From NCBI RefSeq assembly GCF_023015985.1, contig NZ_JALKAO010000002.1, forward strand, positions 744,001 through 808,000: a stretch of DNA of 64,000 nt, in the 5' to 3' direction. The position numbers and the translations under genes were made by a program. Below, in pieces: positions 8,820 to 17,860 of the stretch (positions are counted from its first letter, which is position 1; every line of letters starts with the position of its first letter). The stretch is from Marivita sp. S6314. GTDB taxonomy: Bacteria > Pseudomonadota > Alphaproteobacteria > Rhodobacterales > Rhodobacteraceae. Under the pieces are notes generated by a model that saw only the letters and a list, made by a program, of their open reading frames with translations, made no database searches and was not told where the DNA came from.

Positions 8820-9680
8820 ATGGCAACCGGCACAAACATCCGCACCTATTTCAACGGCACATGGCACGACGGTGACGTCGCCATCATGCGCGCCGCAGAT
8901 CATGGTGCCTGGCTGGGCAGCGGGGTCTTTGACGGGGCGCGCTACGCGCATGATGTGGCGCCCGATCTCCTGGCACATTGCGAACGGGTGAACCGCTCGG
9001 CCAAGGCGCTGATGGTCACCCCGACAATGCGCGCCGAAGAGATGGTGCAGATCGTCTGGGACGGCTTGCAAGCGTACCCAAAGGACGCCGCGGTCTATAT
9101 CCGCCCGATGTACTGGGCGATTGACGGTGACCAGACCGCGATTGTGCCCAAGGCAGACAAGACAGGGTTTGCCATCAGCCTCGAAGAAATCCCGCTTGCA
9201 CCGGACACCGCCAGCGTGACGCTGGGCAAAACCCGCTTCCGGCGTCCGGTCCTGGAGGACGCGGTCGTGAATGCCAAGGCCGGGTGCCTCTATCCCAACA
9301 ATGCGCGGATGCTGGCCGAAGTCCGCGCCCGGGGGTTCCAGAATGCCCTTGTCACCGACGCGATGGGCAACGTGGCAGAAAGCGCCACGTCGAACGTGTT
9401 CATGGTCAAGGACGGCGAAGTGTTCACCCCCATTCCCAATGGCACGTTCCTCGCCGGGATCACCCGGTCGCGCCACATGACCAACCTGCGCGCCGATGGC
9501 ACCAAGGTGCATGAAACCGTCCTCACCTTTGCCGATTTCAAGGATGCGGACGAGGTGTTCCTGTCCGGCAACATGCAAAAGGTCACCGCCGTCACCGGGT
9601 TCGAGGACATCTCCTATCAGGTCGGCCCGGTCACCCGCCGCGTGCGGGATCTCTACTGGGATTGGGCCCGGTCTGCGTGA
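8820..9680 (+). CDS. Fold-type IV PLP aminotransferase (branched-chain / D-amino acid aminotransferase family)
   Basis: A 286-residue cytosolic enzyme of the IlvE/Dat/PabC family that transfers amino groups using pyridoxal phosphate. The Schiff-base lysine is Lys153 in VNAKAGCLYPNNARM, and the PLP-phosphate region AESATSNVFMV is present. The ATG at 8820 has GGGGGGC upstream and gives the family's usual N-terminus; a longer in-frame opening to 8643 is unlikely to be translated. Branched-chain amino acids are the likeliest substrate (annotation by family; substrate not proven). The stop overlaps the GNAT start as GTGA, showing translational coupling. Confidence 0.88.
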   Translation: MATGTNIRTYFNGTWHDGDVAIMRAADHGAWLGSGVFDGARYAHDVAPDLLAHCERVNRSAKALMVTPTMRAEEMVQIVWDGLQAYPKDAAVYIRPMYWAIDGDQTAIVPKADKTGFAISLEEIPLAPDTASVTLGKTRFRRPVLEDAVVNAKAGCLYPNNARMLAEVRARGFQNALVTDAMGNVAESATSNVFMVKDGEVFTPIPNGTFLAGITRSRHMTNLRADGTKVHETVLTFADFKDADEVFLSGNMQKVTAVTGFEDISYQVGPVTRRVRDLYWDWARSA

Positions 9681-10141
9681 CCCCGGAACGCCTGACACAG
9701 GCGGATGACGCGACGCTTGCGGCCTTGTCCGACCTCTGCCTGCGCTCCAAGGCGCATTGGGGATATGACGCGCAGTTTATCGCATCCTGCCGGGACGTGT
9801 TGCGCATCACGCCTGGGCACCTGTCACAGCCTCTGGCCATCGTGCGCAAAGACAATGCGGTTGCGGGTCTCATCGCGTTGGAGCTTGGCGGGGACGCCCC
9901 CGAGATATCAAAACTGTTCGTTGATCCCGCCTATATGCGCCAAGGTGTTGGCACCGTGCTGATCACCTGGGCGATGGAGCAAGCGGCCCGCGCAGGGCAC
10001 GCCAGTGTGCGCATCGAGGCCGATCCCGGGGCCGTTCCCTTCTACGCCGCACATGGCGCGGTGCAGGTCGGTGAAACTCCGTCAGAGGTCATTCCAAACC
10101 GCCTCTTGCCGGTGTTGACGCTGCCGACCACCCGCCCCTGA
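9677..10141 (+). CDS. GNAT-family N-acetyltransferase
   Basis: A 154-residue acetyltransferase with the GNAT acetyl-CoA loop YMRQGVGTVLITWAME (R-x-x-G-x-G/A form) around residues 95-110, preceded by the ISKLFVDPAY strand and followed by PGAVPFYAAHGA. The GTG start at 9677 overlaps the aminotransferase stop by 4 bases (GTGA), which is why it is preferred over an upstream TTG. The acceptor substrate cannot be told from sequence; co-translation with the aminotransferase hints at a small amine or amino acid. Confidence 0.82.
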   Translation: MTPERLTQADDATLAALSDLCLRSKAHWGYDAQFIASCRDVLRITPGHLSQPLAIVRKDNAVAGLIALELGGDAPEISKLFVDPAYMRQGVGTVLITWAMEQAARAGHASVRIEADPGAVPFYAAHGAVQVGETPSEVIPNRLLPVLTLPTTRP

Positions 10142-10207
10142 ACCACATCGCAAGGTCTATTGCGCGGGCTGTGTTCCTGCGTCATGATCCTGAAAGGGAG
10201 ACGATTT

Positions 10208-10663
10208 ATGCGCAAGTTTCTAGTCGTACTGGACGACAGCCGGGAATGCCTGAACGCCATGCGGTTCGCCGCGATGCGGGCGTCTCGTACAGGGGGCGGT
10301 GTCGAGGTGCTGTCGATCATTCCCGCAGATGAATTCAACCATTGGATTGGTGTCGGCGAAGTCATGCGCGAAGAAGCCCGCGAACGCATCCATGCGCATT
10401 TCGAGGTCTTCGCCAAGTGGATGCGCGACAAACAAAACGTCGATCCGGAACTGGTGATCCGCGAAGGGGAAGCCGTCACCGAGATCATCGCGCAGGTTCA
10501 GGACGATCCCGATATCGGGGTGCTCGTGCTTGGTGCAAACACCGGCAACAAGGGACCCGGTCCGTTGGTCACGCAACTGACCAAAAGCTCGGGAACGCTG
10601 CCCATCCCGATTACCATCGTTCCGGGCGAATTGTCGAAAGAACGGCTCGAAGCCATCACCTGA
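10208..10663 (+). CDS. Universal stress protein (UspA family)
   Basis: A single-domain USP of 151 residues beginning MRKFLVVLDDSRECLNAMRFA. The C-terminal nucleotide-binding loop, normally G-2x-G-9x-G(S/T), appears as GANTGNKGPGPLVTQLTKSSG, so ATP binding is plausible. AAAGGGAG is 10-15 bases before the ATG, and this start matches the family N-terminus. USPs are small cytosolic dimers induced by stress or growth arrest; the exact role here is unknown. Confidence 0.88.
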   Translation: MRKFLVVLDDSRECLNAMRFAAMRASRTGGGVEVLSIIPADEFNHWIGVGEVMREEARERIHAHFEVFAKWMRDKQNVDPELVIREGEAVTEIIAQVQDDPDIGVLVLGANTGNKGPGPLVTQLTKSSGTLPIPITIVPGELSKERLEAIT

Positions 10664-10730
10664 GACATCACTGTTTCGTTTACAGGGGCAAATGGGGGCC
10701 GAGTCAGACGCCGCAGAAAAGGAGGGTTTG

Positions 10731-11261
10731 GTGAACGCCGATTTGGCTCAAAGTCCGCCGAGCGCATTGCGGGCGCTGTGTCTTTGCGCCGCTGTGACTT
10801 TGGCGTCATGCGCCAACGCTCAGGAAACCGGGTTTATCACGCTTACCTTGGCCGACGAGCAATTCGAAATGCCCCTGAGCGCAGGTCACAGCGATTGGAC
10901 CGGATCGCGTGGGTTTGCCGAGGTCAGCATTATGGCGCGGCCAAGCCAGGTTGAAACATGGCAGCGGTTCCAGTCCCTGCGGCTGACATTCGATCTGTTG
11001 CGCAGCGGTGCCCAAAGCCCGGAAATGTCCCTCTTGCGCCGCACCAAAGATGCTGGGTTCGAGAGATGGTATGGACAATCGGATCGTGGCGGTCTCGCGG
11101 TTCTCATCACGGACAGATCGCTGGCTGACAGCCTGTTGCAGGTCAGCGGAACCTTCACCGGAACTCTGGGTCAAAGCACGAATTTCGGTCAGACAATTGA
11201 TTTTGGAACGCCGATGCCCGTATCGGGCACATTCGCCGTTACGCTGCTGCCAGTCCGTTAA
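10731..11261 (+). CDS. Hypothetical lipoprotein
   Basis: A 176-residue protein with an N-terminal hydrophobic stretch ending in the lipobox LASC (Cys27), so it is probably exported and lipidated; cleavage by signal peptidase I after ANA is the alternative. The GTG start at 10731 is chosen because AAAAGGAGG lies five bases upstream; an earlier in-frame ATG at 10692 lacks such a site. The mature part is predicted beta-rich (ITLTLADEQFEMPLSAG, then repeated VSGTF segments). No recognised domain. Confidence 0.72.
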   Translation: MNADLAQSPPSALRALCLCAAVTLASCANAQETGFITLTLADEQFEMPLSAGHSDWTGSRGFAEVSIMARPSQVETWQRFQSLRLTFDLLRSGAQSPEMSLLRRTKDAGFERWYGQSDRGGLAVLITDRSLADSLLQVSGTFTGTLGQSTNFGQTIDFGTPMPVSGTFAVTLLPVR

Positions 11262-11360
11262 AGACATGCGCAGCAGCGGGCGTCAGACTTAGAACTGTTC
11301 TAATCCTTGACGCCCGCCAGACCCGTGCGCATATAGAGAGCAACCGCAGGAGGTGCCGCC

Positions 11361-11924
11361 ATGTTTATCCAAACTGAATCCACGCCGAACCCGGCAACGC
11401 TCAAGTTTTTGCCCGGCCAGACCGTGCTCGACATGGGGACGGCGGACTTCCCGAATTCCGACGGCGCATCTGCGTCGCCTTTGGCCGGACGTTTGTTCGC
11501 CATTGACGGCGTCAAAGGGGTGTTCTTTGGCCATGACTTCGTGACCGTTACCAAGGAAGACGCGAACGACTGGGACCACCTCAAACCGTCCATCCTTGGC
11601 GCGATCATGGAGCATTTCCAATCCGGTGATCCGGTGATGTCCGGCGATGCGCAAGCACCGTCCGGGCATGCGGAACATACCGGCGAAGATGGCGAAATCG
11701 TTGGCCAGATCAAAGAGCTGCTGGACAGCCGCGTGCGCCCTGCCGTGGCACAGGATGGCGGCGACATCACCTTCCACGGCTTCGACCGCGGCGTGGTTTA
11801 CCTGCACATGCAGGGCGCTTGCGCGGGCTGCCCGTCCTCGACGCTGACTCTCAAGATGGGCATCGAGAACCTGCTGCGCCACTACATCCCTGAAGTGACC
11901 GAGGTGCGCCCGGTTGCCGTCTGA
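11361..11924 (+). CDS. nfuA: NfuA/Nfu1-type iron-sulfur cluster scaffold protein
   Basis: A 187-residue two-domain Fe-S carrier. Residues 1-90 are the Nfu N-terminal domain (MFIQTESTPNPATLKFLPG), and residues 112-187 are the NifU-like C-terminal domain with the cluster-binding C154-x-x-C157 in GACAGCPSS. It assembles or delivers 4Fe-4S clusters to apoproteins in the cytosol. AGGAGG precedes the ATG. It is followed, with an 11-base overlap, by tsaB and rimI. Confidence 0.95.
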   Translation: MFIQTESTPNPATLKFLPGQTVLDMGTADFPNSDGASASPLAGRLFAIDGVKGVFFGHDFVTVTKEDANDWDHLKPSILGAIMEHFQSGDPVMSGDAQAPSGHAEHTGEDGEIVGQIKELLDSRVRPAVAQDGGDITFHGFDRGVVYLHMQGACAGCPSSTLTLKMGIENLLRHYIPEVTEVRPVAV

Positions 11925-12489
11925 CGACCTGATCCTCGCATTTGACACATCGGCTGCGCATTGCGCAGCCGCTTTGCTTTGTGGCTCCGTCATCCTGCAA
12001 ACCCGCGTGGAACCGCTGGCCAAGGGGCAGGCCGAACGTTTGATGCCGATGCTGGAGGAGATGCTGTCGGAGCATGGAAAGACATGGTCGGATCTCACGC
12101 GGATCGGCGTTGGGGTTGGGCCGGGGAACTTTACCGGCATCCGCATTTCTGTGTCCGCCGCGCGGGGGCTGGCGCTTGGATTGGGCATTCCGGCGATCGG
12201 GGTCTCGTCGCTTGAGGCGATCCACCAGGATCACCCAACCGCCATCGCGGCTGTCCCGGCGCCGCGCGACATGCTTTACGTGCAAAGCCCCGGCACCGCG
12301 CCGCGCCTGACCGACGCATCCGAGGTCACGCAACCCGTCTTTGCGCAGGATGCCGGCGCGCTGGTCCGCGCGATGGCATATCGTGCTGCGCTAGCCGACC
12401 CTGCGTCAACGGATCGTCCCAAACCGCTCTATATCAAACCGGCAGACGCCGCGCCATCGCGTTACACCGCCCCGGTGATCCTGCCATGA
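11914..12489 (+). CDS. tsaB: TsaB, tRNA N6-threonylcarbamoyladenosine biosynthesis protein
   Basis: A 191-residue ASKHA-fold protein that partners TsaD and TsaE in t6A37 formation on ANN-decoding tRNAs. Diagnostic parts are the N-terminal ILAFDTSAAHCAAAL strand and the GVGVGPGNFTGIRISVSAARGLALGL block. The only start fitting the frame is TTG at 11914, inside the nfuA 3' end, with GAGG nine bases upstream. The end overlaps rimI as ATGA, an arrangement (tsaB-rimI) common in bacteria. Confidence 0.92.
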   Translation: MPSDDLILAFDTSAAHCAAALLCGSVILQTRVEPLAKGQAERLMPMLEEMLSEHGKTWSDLTRIGVGVGPGNFTGIRISVSAARGLALGLGIPAIGVSSLEAIHQDHPTAIAAVPAPRDMLYVQSPGTAPRLTDASEVTQPVFAQDAGALVRAMAYRAALADPASTDRPKPLYIKPADAAPSRYTAPVILP

Positions 12490-12929
12490 CACCTGCCGCA
12501 TTCGCGCAGGTTATGGACCGCGCCTATGTGGACATGCGGCCGTGGTCGGAAGCCGAAATCGCACGCACCCTCGACACCCCGCATGTGATCCTGCTGGCGC
12601 ACCCGCAGGGCGGTCTTTTGCTGCAAACCATCGCGGGCGAGGCAGAAATCCTGGCCTTCGCCGTTGACCCCGCAGCACAGCGCACCGGCATTGCCACCAC
12701 GCTTCTGACCCGCGCAATTGCGCAGGCCCGTCAGGAAGGCGCGGATCGGCTCTTCCTCGAAGTTGCCGCCGCCAACGTACCCGCCCGCGCATTTTACGCC
12801 GCCAGAGGATTCGCACAGATCGGCAAACGCCGCGCCTATTACACGCTGCGCGACGGGCGCAAGGACGATGCCTTGGTGCTTTCCCGGCCCATCCCGCTTG
12901 ATCCGGGGCCGGATACGCCAACGTCATAA
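12486..12929 (+). CDS. rimI: RimI-like ribosomal protein bS18-alanine N-acetyltransferase
   Basis: A 147-residue GNAT protein with the RimI pattern: AFAVDPAAQRTGIATTLLTRAI (acetyl-CoA loop RTGIAT) and EVAAANVPARAFYAARGFAQIGKRRAYY near the C-terminus, matching the conserved N-x-x-A-x-x-F-Y-x-x-x-G-F segment. RimI acetylates the N-terminus of ribosomal protein S18. It overlaps tsaB by four bases and is probably translated from the same message. Confidence 0.88.
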   Translation: MTPAAFAQVMDRAYVDMRPWSEAEIARTLDTPHVILLAHPQGGLLLQTIAGEAEILAFAVDPAAQRTGIATTLLTRAIAQARQEGADRLFLEVAAANVPARAFYAARGFAQIGKRRAYYTLRDGRKDDALVLSRPIPLDPGPDTPTS

Positions 12930-13050
12930 GCCAACAGGGCAAAAAGCGGTTGACCCTCTGCGACGGGTACGGCCTTAATTGCAGCTGATCATACGATCTC
13001 TTCAAGCGACGCAATCAAGCCGTCGCAGTCCAACACCTGGGAGCTGCAAA

Positions 13051-14046
13051 ATGACCCTTATGACGAAACTGTACGGAGCCGCCGCTGCGCTGGCGCTCAC
13101 CGCCGGCGCGGCGGCTGCAGAGCCTGCCCTGATCTTTGATCTTGGCGGCAAGTTCGACAAATCCTTCAACGAAGCGGCCTTTGGCGGCGCGCAGCGTTGG
13201 GCCGAAGAAACCGGCGAATCGTTCCGGGAGATCGAGCTTCAGTCCGAAGCCCAGCGCGAACAGGCGCTGCGCCGTTTCGCCGAAAACGGCAACAACCCCA
13301 TCGTGATGACCGGCTTTGCCTTTGGCAACGTGCTGTCCGAAGTGGCCCCGGATTACCCGGATACCAAGTTTGCAATCATCGACATGGTTGTCGATCAGCC
13401 GAACGTGCGCTCCGTGGTCTTCAACGAACACGAAGGGTCGTACCTCGTTGGCATGATGGCGGCACAAGCCTCTGAATCCGGCACCGTCGGCTTCATCGGT
13501 GGCATGGACATCCCGCTGATCCGCAAGTTCGCCTGTGGCTACGCACAAGGCGTGCTGGCCGTGAACCCGGACGCAACCGTGGTTGCCAACATGACCGGCA
13601 CAACGCCTGCGGCATGGAACGACCCCGTGAAAGGGTCCGAACTGACCAAAGCCCAGATCAGCCAGGGCGCTGACGTGGTTTACGCCGCTGCGGGTGGCAC
13701 CGGGGTTGGTGTTCTGCAAACCGCCGCGGACGAAGGCATCCTGTCCATCGGTGTCGACAGCAACCAGAACTACCTGCACCCGGGCAAGGTTCTGACCTCC
13801 ATGATGAAGCGCGTCGACAACGCTGTGTATGACGCGATGACCATGGGCACAGACCTTGAAACCGGCATCAACGTCATGGGCATCGCCAATGGCGGTATCG
13901 GCTACGCCATGGATGAACACAACGCATCCCTAATCAGCGCCGAAATGCAGGCCACCGTCGATGCCGCATCGGCCAAGATCGCCAGCGGTGAGCTGACCGT
14001 GCATGACTACATGTCCGACGACAGCTGCCCCGCGATCAGCTTTTGA
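13051..14046 (+). CDS. BMP-family ABC transporter substrate-binding protein (purine nucleoside type)
   Basis: A 331-residue periplasmic binding protein of the basic membrane protein / PnrA family. The signal peptide ends around GAAAAEPALIF. The BMP core starts FDLGGKFDKSFNEAAFGGAQRW and continues with NEHEGSYLVGMMAA, GFIGGMDIPLIRKFACGYAQG and the ligand-contact GVDSNQNYLHPGKVLTSMMKR. Members bind purine nucleosides such as guanosine or inosine; the substrate here is inferred. It heads an operon with a double ATPase, two permeases and a LysE-type exporter. Confidence 0.92.
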   Translation: MTLMTKLYGAAAALALTAGAAAAEPALIFDLGGKFDKSFNEAAFGGAQRWAEETGESFREIELQSEAQREQALRRFAENGNNPIVMTGFAFGNVLSEVAPDYPDTKFAIIDMVVDQPNVRSVVFNEHEGSYLVGMMAAQASESGTVGFIGGMDIPLIRKFACGYAQGVLAVNPDATVVANMTGTTPAAWNDPVKGSELTKAQISQGADVVYAAAGGTGVGVLQTAADEGILSIGVDSNQNYLHPGKVLTSMMKRVDNAVYDAMTMGTDLETGINVMGIANGGIGYAMDEHNASLISAEMQATVDAASAKIASGELTVHDYMSDDSCPAISF

Positions 14047-14140
14047 TCTGACGCCGGAACACACACATGCGAAGCGGCTGGCAACGGCCGCTTCGACGTC
14101 TATCGGGCAAAAGACCCGACGCCGAACACAGGGATAGTCC

Positions 14141-16114
14141 ATGACCACCGCCGTTGCCGACGCGCCAGAGGTTGACCTGAAACCGGTCGTGCCTGCAATT
14201 GAACTCAAAGGCATCTCCAAAGCCTTCGGTCCCGTTCAAGCCAACAAGAACATCTCGATCAGTGTCAAACCGGGCACGATCCACGGGATCATCGGCGAAA
14301 ACGGCGCTGGAAAATCGACCCTGATGTCGATCCTCTACGGCTTTTACAAGGCTGACAGCGGCAAGATTTTCATCAATGGCCGCGAAACCGAAATCCCTGA
14401 CAGCCAGGCCGCCATCAAGGCCGGCATCGGCATGGTTTTTCAGCATTTCAAGCTGGTGCAGAACTTCACCGTTCTGGAAAACGTGATCCTTGGTGCCGAA
14501 GACGGCCCCCTGCTCCGCCCCTCGCTGAACAAGGCGCGCGGTGTGTTGAAGCAGCTGGCCGAGGAATACGAGCTTAACGTCGATCCCGACGCGCTAATCG
14601 AAAACCTGAGCGTCGGCCACCAGCAGCGCGTCGAAATCCTCAAGGCGCTCTACCGTCAGGCGGATATCCTGATCCTGGATGAACCGACGGGCGTTCTGAC
14701 CCCGGCTGAGGCAGATCACCTGTTCCGCATCCTCGACAACCTGCGCTCCGAGGGAAAAACAATCATCCTGATCACCCACAAGCTGCGCGAAATCATGGAT
14801 GCGACCGACACCGTATCGGTCATGCGTCGTGGCGAAATGACCGCGACCGTCCAGACATCCGAAACCAGCCCCGAACGGCTGGCCGAGATGATGGTGGGCC
14901 GCAAGGTTCTGCTTCAGGTGAGCAAGGACGAGGCCACCCCCGGCGCGCCGGTGCTTGAGGTCGAAAACCTGCAGCTCACCGACGATAAAGGGGTCGTGCG
15001 GCTCAAAGGCATCTCTCTGGAGGTCCGTGCAGGCGAAATCCTTGGCATTGCGGGCGTCGCTGGTAACGGACAGTCCGAGTTGCTCGAAGTGCTCGGCGGG
15101 TACGCAGATGCCACCGGCATCGTCCGTGTGAACGGTCAGCAAATCGACCTGACCGGCGCCCATTCTGACGGCCAGTCCCGGCGCGCGCGCGGCATTGCCC
15201 ATGTGCCCGAGGACCGCCACCGCGAAGGTCTGATCATGTCGTTCTCGGCATGGGAAAACACTGTGTTCGGCTATCACCGGGACGCGGCCATTGGCACCGG
15301 ACCGTTGATGAACAACGCCGCGATCAAGGCCGAGGCGGCCGCCAAGATGGAGCGGTTCGACGTGCGTCCGCCCAACCCGAAACTGGCGGCCCGCAACTTT
15401 TCCGGCGGCAACCAGCAGAAAATCGTGCTGGCCCGTGAAATCGAACGCAATCCCGATATCCTTCTGATCGGCCAGCCCACCCGAGGCGTCGATATCGGCG
15501 CGATTGAATTCATCCACCAGCAGATCATCCGCCTGCGCGACGAAGGCAAGGCGATCCTGCTGGTGTCGGTCGAGCTTGATGAGATCTTCTCGCTTTCGGA
15601 TCGCATCGCCGTCATGTTCGACGGCCAGATCATGGGCGAACGCGACCCGTCCGAGACCAACGAGAAAGAGCTGGGCCTTCTCATGGCCGGGATCACCGAC
15701 ACGGCGGCAGCCGTCGCGCCGACGGACGCGGCACCGCTTGAGGCGCCGGTTGAAGACACACCTGACGCCGCCAGTGAAGAAGAAACCGAAACGGCCTCCG
15801 CATCGGATGACGTCTCTCTGGACACCCCGCAAGACACCGCCGCCACAGAAACAGCGGAGCGTGACACAAACATCCCGGATACAACGGTTGCCCCGGATGA
15901 CGCCCCGATCGAGGTCGTCACCACGACCTCTGACGACTCCGCGCCGGAAACGGTCAACATCGACACCTCCTCCGGCCCGATCGACCTTGATCCCAAACCG
16001 GGCGACAGCATGAGCATCGGCGGCTTCAGCGCGACGATCCAGCAGTCGACGCCGCAGGCCGCCGTGTCAAAACCGGTCAAGAAAGACCCCCAGGAGACCG
16101 ACAAAGATGGATAA
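14141..16114 (+). CDS. ABC transporter ATP-binding protein, two ATPase domains plus 140-residue acidic tail
   Basis: A 657-residue sugar/nucleoside-type ATPase. Domain 1 has Walker A GENGAGKST, a signature region LSVGHQQRVEIL and Walker B ILILDEPTG. Domain 2 has GVAGNGQSELLE in place of a full Walker A, an intact signature FSGGNQQKI and LLIGQPTRG where the catalytic Glu is Gln, as is usual for the degenerate second site in this family. Family members end soon after KELGLLMAG (residue 517). Here about 140 extra residues follow (518-657), rich in Ala, Thr, Asp and Pro and probably disordered, ending in a lysine-rich stretch. The stop overlaps the permease start by 8 bases. Confidence 0.93.
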   Translation: MTTAVADAPEVDLKPVVPAIELKGISKAFGPVQANKNISISVKPGTIHGIIGENGAGKSTLMSILYGFYKADSGKIFINGRETEIPDSQAAIKAGIGMVFQHFKLVQNFTVLENVILGAEDGPLLRPSLNKARGVLKQLAEEYELNVDPDALIENLSVGHQQRVEILKALYRQADILILDEPTGVLTPAEADHLFRILDNLRSEGKTIILITHKLREIMDATDTVSVMRRGEMTATVQTSETSPERLAEMMVGRKVLLQVSKDEATPGAPVLEVENLQLTDDKGVVRLKGISLEVRAGEILGIAGVAGNGQSELLEVLGGYADATGIVRVNGQQIDLTGAHSDGQSRRARGIAHVPEDRHREGLIMSFSAWENTVFGYHRDAAIGTGPLMNNAAIKAEAAAKMERFDVRPPNPKLAARNFSGGNQQKIVLAREIERNPDILLIGQPTRGVDIGAIEFIHQQIIRLRDEGKAILLVSVELDEIFSLSDRIAVMFDGQIMGERDPSETNEKELGLLMAGITDTAAAVAPTDAAPLEAPVEDTPDAASEEETETASASDDVSLDTPQDTAATETAERDTNIPDTTVAPDDAPIEVVTTTSDDSAPETVNIDTSSGPIDLDPKPGDSMSIGGFSATIQQSTPQAAVSKPVKKDPQETDKDG

Positions 16115-17213
16115 GATGCCCGGATGGGCCGACGCGGTCCTCGTTCCCCTGATTTCCCTGATCCTTGCCGCCATTCTGTCTGCGCTGGTGATCATCGGCA
16201 TCGGCGAAGATCCCGTCGCCGCCTTCAAGCTGATGGTAGACGGCGCGCTGATGCGGTCGTCGGGATGGGGCTACACGCTCTATTACGCCACCAACTTCAT
16301 CTTCACCGGCCTTGCCGTATCGGTCGCCTTCCACGCCCGCCTGTTCAACATCGGCGGCGAAGGCCAGGCGATGATCGGCGGTCTGGGCGTGGCGCTGGCC
16401 TGTCTCTACATCCCGTGGCCCAACTGGTATGTCGCCCTGATCGGGGCCACTGCCTCTGCGGCGCTGTTTGGCGCAATGTGGGCCTTTATCCCGGCCTATC
16501 TGCAAGCCAAGCGCGGCAGCCATATCGTGATCACGACGATCATGTTCAACTTCATCGCGGCCGCGGTCCTGAACTACGTGCTGGTCAACATCCTGCGCCC
16601 GCAAGGGGCCATGGACCCGTCCACCGCCAAGTTCCCCGAACCGACACATCTGCCCACGTTCCAGGACATGTTCTCAACCGCCGAAACCGCCATGTTCCGG
16701 GGCGCTCCGGCCAACGTAACGTTCTTCCTGGCGCTGGTGATGTGCCTTGTGGTCTGGGCCCTGATCTGGCGCACCCGCCTCGGCTACGAGATCCGGGCGT
16801 TCGGTGAAAGCGAATCCGCCGCCAAGTATGCAGGTATCAGCCCGGTCAAGATCACCGTTGTGGCGATGCTGATCTCTGGTGGCCTTGCGGGCATGATGGC
16901 CCTGAACACCACGATGGGCGAGGCCGAACGTCTGGTGATGAACGCGACCGAAGGCGCGGGCTTTATCGGCATCGCCGTAGCGCTCATGGGACGGTCGCAT
17001 CCGTTTGGCGTTTTGCTGGCCGCGTTGCTCTTTGGCTTTCTTTATCAGGGTGGGGCCGAACTGGCCCTGTGGACGAATATCCCGCGCGAACTGATCGTGG
17101 TGATCCAGGCATTGGTGATCCTCTTCACCGGCGCGCTTGACAACATGGTGCGGATGCCGCTGGAAAAGATCTTCCTCGCACGCCGCCGCGCCCAGTCCGG
17201 ATCGGCGAGGTAG
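16107..17213 (+). CDS. ABC transporter permease (BMP nucleoside importer, subunit 1)
   Basis: A 368-residue inner-membrane permease of the BPD_transp_2 family with about ten hydrophobic helices. Diagnostic parts are the FTGLAVSVAFHARLFNIGGEGQAMIGGLG block and GYEIRAFGESESAAKYAGISPVKITV, the coupling segment, followed by EGAGFIGIAVALMGRSHPFGVLLAALLFG. It pairs with the permease at 17861 to form the heterodimeric channel. It starts inside the ATPase gene (8-base overlap), implying coupled translation. Confidence 0.94.
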   Translation: MDKMPGWADAVLVPLISLILAAILSALVIIGIGEDPVAAFKLMVDGALMRSSGWGYTLYYATNFIFTGLAVSVAFHARLFNIGGEGQAMIGGLGVALACLYIPWPNWYVALIGATASAALFGAMWAFIPAYLQAKRGSHIVITTIMFNFIAAAVLNYVLVNILRPQGAMDPSTAKFPEPTHLPTFQDMFSTAETAMFRGAPANVTFFLALVMCLVVWALIWRTRLGYEIRAFGESESAAKYAGISPVKITVVAMLISGGLAGMMALNTTMGEAERLVMNATEGAGFIGIAVALMGRSHPFGVLLAALLFGFLYQGGAELALWTNIPRELIVVIQALVILFTGALDNMVRMPLEKIFLARRRAQSGSAR

Positions 17214-17218
17214 GTCCG

Positions 17219-17857
17219 ATGCTCGCCGAATGGCTTCCCAATCTCCTTGCCGGATGGGCCGTGCAACTGCTGGGCGTCGTGTCCCCCGGACCGGGTGTGG
17301 CGCTGATCCTGACCGTTGCCACCACGCAGGGCCGCGCCGCGGCAGTCACCACCTGCTTTGGCATCGGCGCAGGCGCGGTTTGCCTGTCCACGCTGGCGGT
17401 GATCGGGCTGGGTGCCGTGGTGGCGAATGTCGTCTGGGCCATGACCGCCGTCAAACTGGTGGGCGCGGCGTATCTTGGCTGGCTGGCCTGGAAAGCCTTT
17501 GGACGCGCAGTTTCACCGCCGCCGCCCCCGGTTGCCACGCCCACAGGTGTGCTGAACCGGCGTGCCGGCGCGGTCGCGCTGGCCGGGTTTGCCATGCAGA
17601 TCACCAACCCCAAGGCGATCATGTACTGGCTGGCGGCCGTGGCCGTTGCAAACTTCGCAGCCGCCCCCTGGCCAATCATCGCGCTGTTCGTTCTGGGCGC
17701 GTTTGTCAATTCGGTCATCGGGCACGGCGCATGGGCGATTGCCCTTTCCTCCCGTCCCTTCACAGCCCTCTACGCGCGCGGACGGACCTGGGTCGAAGCC
17801 ACCCTGGGCGTGTTCTTTGCCTTCACCGCCTTCAAACTCGCGACAACAAGGATCTGA
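17219..17857 (+). CDS. LysE/RhtB-family exporter
   Basis: A 212-residue, roughly six-helix membrane protein of the LysE translocator family, which exports amino acids or related metabolites. The N-terminal SPGPGVALILTVATTQGRAAAV segment and MQITNPKAIMYWLA are family hallmarks. GAGGTAGG precedes its ATG, which lies five bases after the first permease stop; the next permease begins three bases after its own stop. It therefore lies inside the importer operon, between the two permease genes. Its substrate is unknown; a role in clearing a product of the imported compound is possible. Confidence 0.9.
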   Translation: MLAEWLPNLLAGWAVQLLGVVSPGPGVALILTVATTQGRAAAVTTCFGIGAGAVCLSTLAVIGLGAVVANVVWAMTAVKLVGAAYLGWLAWKAFGRAVSPPPPPVATPTGVLNRRAGAVALAGFAMQITNPKAIMYWLAAVAVANFAAAPWPIIALFVLGAFVNSVIGHGAWAIALSSRPFTALYARGRTWVEATLGVFFAFTAFKLATTRI

Positions 17858-17860
17858 GCC

